The position numbers and the translations under genes were made by a program. A stretch of 35,929 nucleotides of DNA. Source: Bacteroidota bacterium (GTDB taxonomy: Bacteria; Bacteroidota; Rhodothermia; Rhodothermales; JAHQVL01). Each line of letters starts with the position of its first letter. Within the stretch, counting starts at the first letter, position 1. This document shows, piece by piece, positions 17,081 to 25,278 of this stretch. A model generated the notes under the pieces. That model did no database searches. It was not told where the DNA came from and saw only the letters and a list, made by a program, of their open reading frames with translations. The stretch spans positions 1-35,929 of the forward strand of contig JBCCIM010000043.1 in assembly GCA_039111535.1 (NCBI GenBank), written 5' to 3'.

Positions 17081-17713
17081 ATGGCCGACGGATACAAAAA
17101 TCCTGGGGAGCAAGACTTCACCGACCTCGACGAGTGGTTGTGTGAATACGTGGACGGTACTATCGATCCCGTTGTTTGTGAAGCCCTGGAAGAATACATG
17201 CAACACAACGAAGCGCTCGCATCTCATGTAGAGCGACTTCGCGAAGCACGCCACCTGCTTTGCCAGTATGGTTGCAGCTATCAGGCCCCTAGCGGATTAC
17301 AACCGCGCCTTCGCCGCCGCCTGGCTACCGAAATTGTACAGGAAGCCCAACCTTTTATGGGCCTCTCCAGCACACACCTCATGACGCTGGCCACCGTTAC
17401 CTCTGTTGTTGCAATTATGCTCATTTTTGGCTCCTCGCGAACTACAGGAAACGCCACGCTAGCCGGCAACGCCACGCCAGCCATGGCCATCCAGGAAGCG
17501 CCGCGGCAGCACCATGGCGCAGCCGCTATTGTGCCCCATAACCGCGTAACACCTGTACGCACGCTGGCCACCAACAAATTCTACTCTAAATTTACCCACA
17601 AGCGGGCTTTCAGCCACGCCCACGCTACAGCAACATATGCAATCCAGGCCAACAGCCGGCCACATACCTTACACGTAACACCTACGATTGCAGATAGTCG
17701 AATGGCCCCATAA
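17081..17713 (+). CDS. Putative membrane-bound anti-sigma factor
   Basis: 210 residues with one membrane segment at about 99-117. The N-terminal part has the general layout of anti-sigma domains (LDEWLCEYVDGTIDPVVCEALEEYM at 16-40, then paired helices). However, the His-x3-Cys-x2-Cys zinc motif of the ZAS family is not present. The C-terminal part (118-210) is Thr/Ala/His-rich, with a short internal repeat GNATLAGNATPA, and would be periplasmic. Position right after the ECF sigma gene is the main reason for the call; the ATG start has no Shine-Dalgarno sequence. An intrinsic terminator follows 88 bases after its stop, closing the pair. It could instead be an unrelated single-pass protein. Confidence 0.65.
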   Translation: MADGYKNPGEQDFTDLDEWLCEYVDGTIDPVVCEALEEYMQHNEALASHVERLREARHLLCQYGCSYQAPSGLQPRLRRRLATEIVQEAQPFMGLSSTHLMTLATVTSVVAIMLIFGSSRTTGNATLAGNATPAMAIQEAPRQHHGAAAIVPHNRVTPVRTLATNKFYSKFTHKRAFSHAHATATYAIQANSRPHTLHVTPTIADSRMAP

Positions 17714-17800
17714 CGCCCCGGCAACATCCCCGCCTCGCTGGTATTTCCCTTGACATTGGGAGCACTGTAACGTACTATTCCCGCCTGCAATGTATTGACG

Positions 17801-17828
17801 AGCCCATCCTCTCTGGTTGGGCTTTTTT
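17801..17828 (+). terminator. Intrinsic terminator after the sigma/anti-sigma pair
   Basis: agccca (17801-17806) pairs with tgggct (17818-17823), with one mismatch and two further pairs inside. The stem is followed by an unbroken run of six T (17823-17828). It separates the sigma/anti-sigma pair from the BioD-like gene. Confidence 0.8.
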
Positions 17829-17921
17829 CATTTTTCATTCAGGCTTCAGCAAGTAAAGCAGAATTTGCTTTGCTTTTTTACTTACCATCTTTATTCTGGT
17901 GATCATCAGGCAGGTCATACC

Positions 17922-18632
17922 ATGGCAGATGGACTCTTCATTGTAGGTACAGATCGTGACGTAGGCAAAACCTTCGTGGGCGTAGGTATTGTGGGCCTGC
18001 TCCGGGAAATGGGTGTCGACGCTACGCTAATGACCCCAATATCTACAGGCGGCTCAGTTGACAGCGCCACAGAGCTACTCAAGCAAATTGGCGTAGAAGA
18101 ACCCAAACGCCTGGTAAGCCCCATCTCTTTTGAAACGCTCGCCTCACCATACGCTGCCAGCCAGGTTGAACGCATTGAAATCAAACTGGCCAAAATCTGG
18201 GACGCGTACAACGAGCTCAAAGCCAAAGGAAAATTTGTCGTCATTGAAGGCGGTGGCCTAATGGTACCGATCACCCGGAATTATGCAGTAGCCGACCTCC
18301 TGAAAGATTTCGATTTGCCGGCGGTCATCCTGGGCAAAACAGCTCGAGGCACGCTAAATCACTGTATTCTTACGTTACGCATGATGCTGGTCATGGGCCT
18401 GCACCCCAGGGGCTTTATTCTCAACGGATTTGGACAGTACGGCGAAGGTTTTGCTGAAGCATTGAACCCCGATGTATTAGAGGAACTGGAAGCACCACTA
18501 AAGGTACTGGCTACTATTGAATGGAGACCTGAGTACCCCGGTAATATACAAGCTTTCATCCGTGCCCTCCGCCAGCACGAAGGCTTGTTATCTTTACTTA
18601 AAGATCTAACCGATACTACTATGAATTTATAG
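17922..18632 (+). CDS. BioD-like P-loop protein (divergent dethiobiotin synthase homologue)
   Basis: 236 residues from the ATG at 17922; a longer in-frame start at 17817 would read through terminator DNA. The fold is that of BioD, which closes the ureido ring of dethiobiotin using ATP and CO2. The P-loop GTDRDVGKT is at 9-17 with K16. Also present are SPYAASQVE near 82-90, VIEGGGLMVPI, and a conserved ILGKTARGTLNH segment. The lysine of the usual KPxxTG motif (E. coli K37) is replaced by Thr: residues 37-42 read MTPIST. This residue helps bind the substrate, so true dethiobiotin synthesis is doubtful. No other biotin gene is in the window. The MEMO-like gene follows after 50 bases on the same strand. 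Confidence 0.75.
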   Translation: MADGLFIVGTDRDVGKTFVGVGIVGLLREMGVDATLMTPISTGGSVDSATELLKQIGVEEPKRLVSPISFETLASPYAASQVERIEIKLAKIWDAYNELKAKGKFVVIEGGGLMVPITRNYAVADLLKDFDLPAVILGKTARGTLNHCILTLRMMLVMGLHPRGFILNGFGQYGEGFAEALNPDVLEELEAPLKVLATIEWRPEYPGNIQAFIRALRQHEGLLSLLKDLTDTTMNL

Positions 18633-18668
18633 TGTGATGCACCCATCACACATTTATCTGTCAAACAT

Positions 18669-18676
18669 AAGGAAGG
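18669..18676 (+). promoter_or_regulatory. Strong Shine-Dalgarno sequence before the MEMO-like gene
   Basis: aaggaagg lies 6 bases before the ATG at 18683. It stands out because nearly every other gene in this window starts without any purine-rich ribosome binding site. Confidence 0.6.
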
Positions 18677-18682
18677 TAGGGT

Positions 18683-19456
18683 ATGGAAATACTGGATTCT
18701 TCGATCTACGCAACGCAACCGCTCCCCCTGCAAAAACAGCTTAAGACACTGTTGAGCGAATCCTCCCAGTATCCTGTAGAAGACGAAATTCTCGGGATCA
18801 TCGTGCCGGACAGCAACCTGCTGAGCGGCGGCCCAGTTGCTGCCAATGTGTTTAAAACCATTGCCGGCAAGTCATATGACACTGTTGTCATCGTTTCATC
18901 GAGCCACACCGGGCCCTTTAAACGTATGACAATTTGCAACCTGAACTCTTATCGCACCCCACTTGGCGACGTCCCGATCAACGAGAAAGTATGCCATGAA
19001 CTCTGCGATGAAGACGACGACATTTATCTCGACGACCAGGGCCATTTTCACAACAAAGGGATAGACGTTCAACTCCCTTTCTTACAAACTGCACTGGATG
19101 ATTTTGACATTGTCCCGATTGTAATGGGAGAAGAATCTCCTGAATTCTGCAAAGAACTGGGCGCTGCCATAGGAGAAATCATGTTCAACCGTAAAACGCT
19201 TGTTGTCGCTTCGGTGGATGTGCTTTCGTCTACACAGGAAGAACTCGAAAAATTCCAAACCCTGTTTGAGTCGAGTAACACCCGGGACCTCATTCCTATG
19301 CTGAATCGCCAGGACATGGCGCTTCAAGGCCGTGGGCCGCTGCTTGTAGCCATGCTTGCTGCGCAACACCGCAATGCGAGACGTTTTCAGGTGCTGGAAC
19401 TCAAACAGCCTGAAAACTCGAACCCCGGCTGGATTGGCGCATACATCAGTAAATAA
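18683..19456 (+). CDS. MEMO-family protein (AmmeMemoRadiSam B-like) with degenerate metal site
   Basis: 257 residues with the backbone of the MEMO family, a relative of class III extradiol dioxygenases. Recognisable parts are ILGIIVPDSNLLSGGPVAANVF (36-57), VVIVSSSHTGPF (68-79), YRTPLGDVPIN, GIDVQLPFLQ (126-135), IVPIVMGEE and GRGPLLVAML. Several key residues are changed: the first His of the PHAGY motif is D43; the EH before the QLPF strand is N124-K125; the SDxxH motif reads VDVLSS (178-183); and the Cys before the GxGP turn is Q215. Only H75 of the usual set remains. It is probably not a normal metal enzyme. The radical-SAM and AMMECR1 partner genes are not nearby. A strong Shine-Dalgarno sequence precedes it, and a BioD-like gene lies just upstream. 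Confidence 0.8.
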   Translation: MEILDSSIYATQPLPLQKQLKTLLSESSQYPVEDEILGIIVPDSNLLSGGPVAANVFKTIAGKSYDTVVIVSSSHTGPFKRMTICNLNSYRTPLGDVPINEKVCHELCDEDDDIYLDDQGHFHNKGIDVQLPFLQTALDDFDIVPIVMGEESPEFCKELGAAIGEIMFNRKTLVVASVDVLSSTQEELEKFQTLFESSNTRDLIPMLNRQDMALQGRGPLLVAMLAAQHRNARRFQVLELKQPENSNPGWIGAYISK

Positions 19457-19511
19457 TGCGATTAGGCATCGTATATACTGACGTTTTAATCTAACGCTAT
19501 TCGCTACAGTC

Positions 19512-20423
19512 TTGCATAAACAGCAAAAACCTCTTCCCCACGACCATGGCCGGCAAACCGGCATCATGATCGTGGGGACCGGCGCTGTAGGCACTACATT
19601 GGCCCTCAGCTTGCAAGCCAAAGACTATACCATCTCAGCGATTGCAAGTCGCTCAAAAGCGCGTGCCCAACAGCTGGCAACTCATGTAGGAGCGCCTGCA
19701 GCTGTTGCCCTTTCTAGCCTCGATCCAGCGCAAGCACAACTCATTTTCCTCTGTGTACCCGACGACGTTCTTCCCGAAATTGCAGACAAACTGGCAAATC
19801 ATACCCAGTGGGCAGGTAGAATAGTGGCGCATACCTCAGGGGCACAAACGGCATCTATCCTGCTCCCGTTGCAAAAAGCAGGGGCCTATGCAATGAGCTT
19901 TCACCCCGTCCAAACCTTCGTAAAACCATCAAAAAATGCGTTTTCTGGTATTTATGTAGGTATTGAGGGGGACGAGCCGGCAGTCAGTGAAGGCATAGTA
20001 TTGGCACAGGCTTTGGATGCAACCCCGCTTGTGTTACAAGCTGCCGATAAAGCGCGGTACCACCTTGCCGCATCAATAGCCTCAAACTTCACTGTTACCC
20101 TTGTTTCAGCAGCATGTGACGTACTGGAATCCATAGGTATGCAGCGCGATGAAGCAGTTGCTTTGCTGAGACCTCTCGTAATGCAGACGTGTACAAACGT
20201 AACAACCCGCTTGCCCGAAGAAGTACTCACCGGACCAGCCGCACGAGGTGACAAAAACACCCTCCAACAACACCTCGATGCACTAGAAAACCACCAACCG
20301 CACCTGCTACCCCTATACCGCGCGTTGCTCGCGCAAACCGTTGAATTAGCTAAACGAGGCGCAACAAGCCCTGATGCAAAAAAACAACTGGATGAGATGC
20401 ACAGCAGCTTGCAGCCTGAATAA
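19512..20423 (+). CDS. Rossmann-fold and DUF2520 domain protein
   Basis: 303 residues if the TTG at 19512 is used, or 285 from the ATG at 19566, which lies only a few residues before the dinucleotide motif GTGAVGTT. I keep the longer form because the ATG version begins inside the first beta strand, but this is open. The N-terminal half is an NAD(P)-binding Rossmann domain resembling ketopantoate/pyrroline-5-carboxylate reductase types (LIFLCVPDDVLPEIADKLA, HTSGAQ, SFHPVQTF). The C-terminal half is an all-helical DUF2520-type domain (HLAASIASNFTVTLVSAA, LTGPAARGD). The substrate is unknown. A long hairpin covers the ATG at 19566. It sits in a plus-strand run from the BioD-like gene to lysS. 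Confidence 0.8.
   Translation: MHKQQKPLPHDHGRQTGIMIVGTGAVGTTLALSLQAKDYTISAIASRSKARAQQLATHVGAPAAVALSSLDPAQAQLIFLCVPDDVLPEIADKLANHTQWAGRIVAHTSGAQTASILLPLQKAGAYAMSFHPVQTFVKPSKNAFSGIYVGIEGDEPAVSEGIVLAQALDATPLVLQAADKARYHLAASIASNFTVTLVSAACDVLESIGMQRDEAVALLRPLVMQTCTNVTTRLPEEVLTGPAARGDKNTLQQHLDALENHQPHLLPLYRALLAQTVELAKRGATSPDAKKQLDEMHSSLQPE
19536..19577 (+). other. Hairpin covering a possible start codon
   Basis: ccccacga (19536-19543) pairs with 19570-19577. After one mismatch, ccatg... (19545-19548) pairs with 19565-19568, and gccgg (19549-19553) pairs with 19558-19562 around a caaa loop. This gives about 17 paired bases in total. The ATG at 19566 is inside the stem. No T-tract follows, so it is not a terminator. 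Confidence 0.55.
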
Positions 20424-20502
20424 CCCACACAAGACAACCTACTACAAACAACCTACTGCACCCACTACAGACCACTATTCTTGAACGATACACCAGGTAG
20501 TG

Positions 20503-21018
20503 ATGTATTTACTCCGTACTGAACGTGTAGTCCTCAATCCCGCCGCACTGGCAATAGATTTTACAACAACCAAAAAGCTCGACGCCCTTTTCGAGCGTGA
20601 AAATACAGCCTCCATCGCCTTCCAATCCGTACTTGTTGCCGCCATACAGATTCTCGAGCGCGTTCGGGAAGAAGAAATTGCAGTTTCAAAAGCGGCAATA
20701 TCCCTCGCACACCGCGAGCAAATGTCGCACATGCTTGCATCCACGGACTCAATGACAAAGTCTCTACGTGACGCGCTCAATGACCAGGGGTCTCGCATCC
20801 TTGACCTGCAACCGCGCGATATGGGCAAAGACGATGGCTCAAATTCGTGGTGGTTTTGCCTTGCAAAAGCCATCGAAACATTAAATGCCGGCAGAGATTG
20901 GATAAATCAGATTGTTTCCGGCCAGCACAAAGATAGCCCCTCCAGATCGCTGGCAACCATTGTTGCCCAGTTTCTGGAAACACACCACACCCAACTGGAT
21001 GACGAAATTCGCTGCTAA
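20503..21018 (+). CDS. Uncharacterised soluble helical protein
   Basis: 171 residues from the ATG at 20503; a GTG directly before it (20500) is an equal choice. The sequence is mostly helical and polar, with no membrane segment or signal peptide and no motif I can name. Notable parts are FERENTASIAFQSVLVAAIQILERVREEEIA and NSWWFCLAKAIETLNAGRDWI. It lies 79 bases after the DUF2520 gene and 53 before the next unknown gene, in the same direction. Function unknown. Confidence 0.65.
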   Translation: MYLLRTERVVLNPAALAIDFTTTKKLDALFERENTASIAFQSVLVAAIQILERVREEEIAVSKAAISLAHREQMSHMLASTDSMTKSLRDALNDQGSRILDLQPRDMGKDDGSNSWWFCLAKAIETLNAGRDWINQIVSGQHKDSPSRSLATIVAQFLETHHTQLDDEIRC

Positions 21019-21071
21019 CCCCGCAAGGTTCTGGCAGTGATAGGGCACCCCCTAAAACCAAGCCTACCACC

Positions 21072-21452
21072 ATGCCGTCTAACATTGATGAACTGTTATC
21101 AATAGAGCATACGGTACTGGAATCACGGTGGCAGGTGTTGCTAGCCTGGCTAGAAGATCATTTTGGTCGCCAGGCAGGCATTGAGTCTATCTTGTTTCTT
21201 ATCGGCATTCAATCCCAGGAACGCGGCTACGAACCCAAGCTGTCTAAAAAGAAAAAGCAGGCCCTGATTATGGAAGGGACACACTGCGCTTTTGAAACAC
21301 TTGGCCTTTATAGACGTGTCGGTAAAGATTCAAATGGACAGATCGTTTGGGAAAGAACGGAAATACCCCTCAAAAAACTTCCGCTTCCTGAACAGGAAAA
21401 ATTGTTACGTGTTGCCATTCTGTCCTACTTTGACAAGCTCAACAACGGATAG
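21072..21452 (+). CDS. Uncharacterised conserved-looking small protein
   Basis: 126 residues, soluble, with a helical N-terminal half (VLESRWQVLLAWLEDHFG, IESILFLIGIQSQERG), a lysine run (LSKKKKQALIMEG) and a C-terminal helix (PEQEKLLRVAILSYFDKL). The size, even composition and lack of overlap with other frames suggest a real gene. It resembles small hypothetical proteins I associate with Bacteroidota relatives, but I cannot name a family. It ends 25 bases before the cyclophilin lipoprotein gene and is probably co-transcribed with it. Confidence 0.65.
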   Translation: MPSNIDELLSIEHTVLESRWQVLLAWLEDHFGRQAGIESILFLIGIQSQERGYEPKLSKKKKQALIMEGTHCAFETLGLYRRVGKDSNGQIVWERTEIPLKKLPLPEQEKLLRVAILSYFDKLNNG

Positions 21453-21477
21453 CTTCAACGTTCAATTTTCCAACACA

Positions 21478-22317
21478 ATGTACAAGTATCTCTTACTCCT
21501 GGCCGCAGGCAGCTTATTGATAGGTTGTGAAGTGCGCGTGCGCGATTCAGGTGCAAATTCAAGTTTGTCCCGCCGCTCTGCAGATACGTCGGCGGTGTTC
21601 AGCATCTCACGAAACAACGGTACTACCCCAACAAGGTCATTTGATCTGACAGAGTCTTCTACCAGCACGTCCATCCAGGCAGAGGTGGTTTCCCCGCTTC
21701 CTCCCTCTAACCTGTATGAGATCGCAACGCCGCTTGGTAACATGACGCTGCGCCTCTTCGACGACACGCCGGAGCACAGAGACAACTTCAAGAAATTAGT
21801 AGAAAACGGATATTACGACCGTACCACGTTTCATCGCGTGATGGCCAATTTCATCATCCAGGGTGGCGACCCTAACTCAAGAGATAAAGACCCCAACAAT
21901 GACGGCATTGGTGGCCCCGGATACACCATCTCGCCCGAATTCAAGTCGAATCATTTCCATAAAAAAGGGGCGATTGCTGCAGCCCGTCAGCCCGATCAAG
22001 TGAACCCCCAACGCCGTTCCAGTGGCAGCCAGTTCTATATTGCACAAGGCCGCGCTTACGAAGCACAGGAACTCGCAGAAGTAGAACGCTACATCGGCAT
22101 CCAGATCAGAGACAGCAACTTCAGATTCTCCCCGGAAGCCCGCGAGGCCTATACGCGAATAGGAGGCATTCCTACGCTTGACATGCAATACACAGTTTTT
22201 GGTGAACTCGTAGACGGTTTTGACGTTCTTGATCGGATCAGTGCAATACCTGTTGATGGCAGAGATCGTCCAAAGGACGACGTGCCCATGACGATCCGTG
22301 CAATTCCTGCACAATAA
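21478..22317 (+). CDS. Cyclophilin-type peptidyl-prolyl isomerase lipoprotein
   Basis: 279 residues from the ATG at 21478. A lipoprotein signal ends LLIGC with C17 as the lipidated residue, followed by a Ser/Thr-rich linker to about residue 75. The cyclophilin domain (79-275) has the catalytic FHRVMANFIIQGGD with R120, F125 and Q128, then SSGSQFYIAQG (181-191), YTVFGELVDG (239-248) and the closing VLDRISAIP. An insert of about 45 residues between the last two, containing VERYIGIQIRD, is typical of Bacteroidota cyclophilins. The enzyme should catalyse cis-trans prolyl isomerisation, helping envelope proteins fold in the periplasm. It lies between an unknown small gene and lysS. Confidence 0.92.
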   Translation: MYKYLLLLAAGSLLIGCEVRVRDSGANSSLSRRSADTSAVFSISRNNGTTPTRSFDLTESSTSTSIQAEVVSPLPPSNLYEIATPLGNMTLRLFDDTPEHRDNFKKLVENGYYDRTTFHRVMANFIIQGGDPNSRDKDPNNDGIGGPGYTISPEFKSNHFHKKGAIAAARQPDQVNPQRRSSGSQFYIAQGRAYEAQELAEVERYIGIQIRDSNFRFSPEAREAYTRIGGIPTLDMQYTVFGELVDGFDVLDRISAIPVDGRDRPKDDVPMTIRAIPAQ

Positions 22318-22437
22318 CATCTCAGCAACCGGTGCATGCGTGGCCGTGAAAGCGAGCTACATTTAACATTTAGCAAACACCTTTCCCCCGGCTGAAATAC
22401 AACAGCATGGCGGGGATCAGGCTGTACCAAAAACCTT

Positions 22438-24000
22438 ATGTCCGAGTTTACCGAACAGGAAGCCCGCCGCAGAGAAGAACTTGCGGCCCTGCAAGAAGCA
22501 GGTATCAACCCTTACCCCACTTCGTGGGACGTCACCGCACACGCCAGCGAGATTCTCGCCAAATTTGACGACGCATTGCATCAGCCAAACGAGGATGGAG
22601 AAATCAAAGAACTGTTTGAAGTCTCGATCGCCGGCCGGATGATGAAAAAACGGGTAATGGGGAAAGCTTCGTTCATTGAACTGCAGGATGCGTCTGGCAC
22701 CATTCAGGTTTACGTAGCTCGAGACTCCCTGCCCGAAGGATTTTACAACACCATTTTCAAGAAATTGCTTGACATCGGTGACTTACTCGGCATCAAAGGC
22801 CGTGTATTTCGCACCAAAACCGGGCACGTATCAGTGCATGCATCCGCACTTGAGTTGATGGCAAAAGCCTTGCGGCCCATCCCAGTTGTCAAGGAAAAAG
22901 AAGGGGTTGTATACAACGAAGTAACGGACAAAGAATTCCGGTATCGCCAACGCTACGTTGACTTGCTGTTGAACCCAGATGTACGCGAGGTCTTTGTACA
23001 ACGCGCCAAACTGGTAACCGCGCTCCGCAAGTTTCTTGATGAAAAAGGATACCTGGAAGTAGAAACGCCGGTGCTTCAGCCTGTTTACGGCGGCGCTTCA
23101 GCCCGTCCGTTTACAACGCATCACAATGCGCTCAACATGGAGCTTTTTCTGCGCATTGCCGACGAACTATACCTCAAGAGGCTCATTGTTGGCGGTTTTG
23201 AGGGCGTTTACGAAATTTCCAAAGACTTCAGAAACGAAGGCCTAAGCCGTTTCCACAATCCAGAATTCACCATGATGGAATTGTATGTCGCTTACAAAGA
23301 CTACAATTGGATGATGGATCTGGTTGAGGAAATGGTAGAGTACGTGGCAACAGCCATTCACGGCAAACCAGAAGCCCAGGTTGGCGAGAATATTATTTCG
23401 TTCAAACGGCCCTGGAAACGCATCCCGATGTTCGAGGCAATTGAAGAGAAAACCGGGCACAACCTGTATGGGAAGTCGCGGGATGAACTGGCAACGGTTG
23501 GTAAGGCGCTCAAGCTGGAAATTGACGATTCGATGGGTAGTGGTAAAATCATCGACGAGATTTTTGGCGAGTTTGTGGAGCCGACGCTGATTCAGCCGAC
23601 ATTTATCACGGACTATCCGGTAGAACTGAGTCCGCTTGCTAAAAAACACCCCAGCAAACCTGGCCTTGTTGAGCGCTTTGAAGCAATCTGTAATGGCAAA
23701 GAAATTTGCAATGCGTTCAGCGAACTCAACGATCCTATTGATCAGCGAGAGCGGTTTGAAGCGCAGGTGGCGCTCAGAGACCAGGGTGATGATGAAGCCA
23801 TGCAAATTGATGAAGACTATTTGCGCGCCCTCGAGTATGGCATGCCTCCAACAGCCGGCCTCGGCGTTGGCATTGATCGGCTTGCTATGATTATGACAGG
23901 CCAGGAATCCATCCGGGATGTGATTCTCTTTCCGCTGCTGAGACCAGAAAGCGCCGAAGCGCAGTTGCCAGCAGAGGAAACACCTGAAACCGTTGAGTAA
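22438..24000 (+). CDS. lysS: Lysyl-tRNA synthetase, class II
   Basis: 520 residues. An N-terminal anticodon-binding OB fold includes [23 protein letters not shown]. The class II core has the motif 1 region [17 protein letters not shown], motif 2 [18 protein letters not shown] and motif 3 [15 protein letters not shown]. The lysine-site segment [32 protein letters not shown] is complete. The enzyme charges tRNA-Lys with lysine in the cytosol. The C-terminus runs about 20 residues past motif 3 as a Glu-rich tail. Its last 8 bases overlap the TTG start of the exporter gene. A small hairpin (22386-22415) lies in the gap before the ATG; no Shine-Dalgarno sequence is seen. Confidence 0.97.
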   Translation: MSEFTEQEARRREELAALQEAGINPYPTSWDVTAHASEILAKFDDALHQPNEDGEIKELFEVSIAGRMMKKRVMGKASFIELQDASGTIQVYVARDSLPEGFYNTIFKKLLDIGDLLGIKGRVFRTKTGHVSVHASALELMAKALRPIPVVKEKEGVVYNEVTDKEFRYRQRYVDLLLNPDVREVFVQRAKLVTALRKFLDEKGYLEVETPVLQPVYGGASARPFTTHHNALNMELFLRIADELYLKRLIVGGFEGVYEISKDFRNEGLSRFHNPEFTMMELYVAYKDYNWMMDLVEEMVEYVATAIHGKPEAQVGENIISFKRPWKRIPMFEAIEEKTGHNLYGKSRDELATVGKALKLEIDDSMGSGKIIDEIFGEFVEPTLIQPTFITDYPVELSPLAKKHPSKPGLVERFEAICNGKEICNAFSELNDPIDQRERFEAQVALRDQGDDEAMQIDEDYLRALEYGMPPTAGLGVGIDRLAMIMTGQESIRDVILFPLLRPESAEAQLPAEETPETVE

Positions 24001-25276
24001 TTCGGCTGCTGATCCATCGAAACAGGAACAGGTGGGGTACCTCACCCTTATCTCGTCGAATACCAACTTTCGGCGACTATGGTTGGGGACCCTGGTTTCC
24101 CAGCTTGGGGACTGGTTTAACACCATTGCGCTCTACAGCCTCGTGGCCGGCCTCACAGGCTCCCCCCTGGCTATGGGGGCCATCTTCCTGTTCAAGCTGT
24201 TACCCTGGGCGCTTGTATCGCCATTGGCCGGTGTATTGGTAGACCGGTACAACCGCAGACAGATCATGATTGTATCTGATCTAATGCGGGCAGTTGTTGT
24301 GCTGGGCTTCATTTTCATCGACGATGCATCGCAGGTCCCGCTAGTCTATCTCCTCATCACGTTGCAAGTGGTCCTGGGCGCCGTATTTTTGCCGTCCAAA
24401 AGTGCATCAATCCCTAATATCACATCAGACCGCGAACTGCTTACGGCAAATGCTTTATCAGCAGCAACATGGTCTATCATGCTTGCCCTGGGCGCCGGCC
24501 TGGGCGGCCTGGCCACCGAGTATCTTGGAACAGATACTGTTTTCATCCTCGACAGTATCACCTACTTGCTCTCAGCTTATTTCATTTTCCGAGCCCGTAT
24601 TCCCCAAGACACCGTTGCGCCAGCTGCAGGTAACCTGATTCGGTCTGCATACAAGGAGATTCTAGAGGGCTGGGCCTACATGCGTGCTGTACCTCGCGTA
24701 GGACGGATTGCCCTGGCAAAAGCCACCTGGGCTGTGGGGGGCGGCGCTACAGTGTACATGCTCACCTTACTCGGACAAGAAGTCATGCCCGGCGCTGAGG
24801 CAGCTGGCATCGGTGTACTGTTTTTTGCCCGAGGGCTGGGCACAGGCATTGGCCCGGTTGTATCGCGGGCGCTGTTCAAAGATCAACGCGTATGGCCGGC
24901 TGTGCTCGGTGCCAGTATTGTTGTCTCAGGAATTTTCTATGCTACTGTTGGCTGGACCGCCTCCATAGCCTGGATTATCTTTGCCGTTGTAGCTGCGCAT
25001 GCTGCGAGCGGTGCAAACTGGGTATTTGCCACCGTACTGCTACAACAACGATCTGTAGACCGCCTCCGGGGGCGCGTGTTTGGCTCTGAGTGGCTGTTTG
25101 TGCTGTTTATGGAAAGCGTATCTATCCTTTGTGCAAGCATTGTATTGGAAATGGCGTGGCTTGATTTACAACAAGCATTTATCTGTTTTGCCCTGGTACA
25201 GGTGATTTGTGGCGTATTATGGCTGGGCATTATCGTTCCTGCAGAGAAAAACAACGCGCAAGAAGAGGGGATGTAG
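23993..25276 (+). CDS. Major facilitator superfamily transporter (efflux type)
   Basis: 427 residues, starting with TTG inside the last codons of lysS (8-base overlap). No ATG in frame lies before the first membrane helix, so TTG is required for a full protein. It has about twelve hydrophobic segments. The early sequence [22 protein letters not shown] and the loop [20 protein letters not shown] between helices 2 and 3 match the MFS branch that includes enterobactin and macrolide exporters. The substrate is unknown. It probably pumps a small hydrophobic compound outward by proton exchange. Coupling to lysS is by translational overlap; a functional link is not evident. Confidence 0.9.
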   Translation: MSNSAADPSKQEQVGYLTLISSNTNFRRLWLGTLVSQLGDWFNTIALYSLVAGLTGSPLAMGAIFLFKLLPWALVSPLAGVLVDRYNRRQIMIVSDLMRAVVVLGFIFIDDASQVPLVYLLITLQVVLGAVFLPSKSASIPNITSDRELLTANALSAATWSIMLALGAGLGGLATEYLGTDTVFILDSITYLLSAYFIFRARIPQDTVAPAAGNLIRSAYKEILEGWAYMRAVPRVGRIALAKATWAVGGGATVYMLTLLGQEVMPGAEAAGIGVLFFARGLGTGIGPVVSRALFKDQRVWPAVLGASIVVSGIFYATVGWTASIAWIIFAVVAAHAASGANWVFATVLLQQRSVDRLRGRVFGSEWLFVLFMESVSILCASIVLEMAWLDLQQAFICFALVQVICGVLWLGIIVPAEKNNAQEEGM

Positions 25277-25278
25277 TG

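Noticed and set aside
20002-20016. Sigma-54-like promoter TGGCAC-N5-TTGG
   Set aside because: One mismatch from consensus, but it lies in the middle of the DUF2520 coding sequence about 500 bases before the next gene; likely chance.
23242-24126. Minus-strand frame of 294 residues
   Set aside because: Antisense to lysS, whose motifs are unmistakable; no start context or family resemblance on the minus strand.
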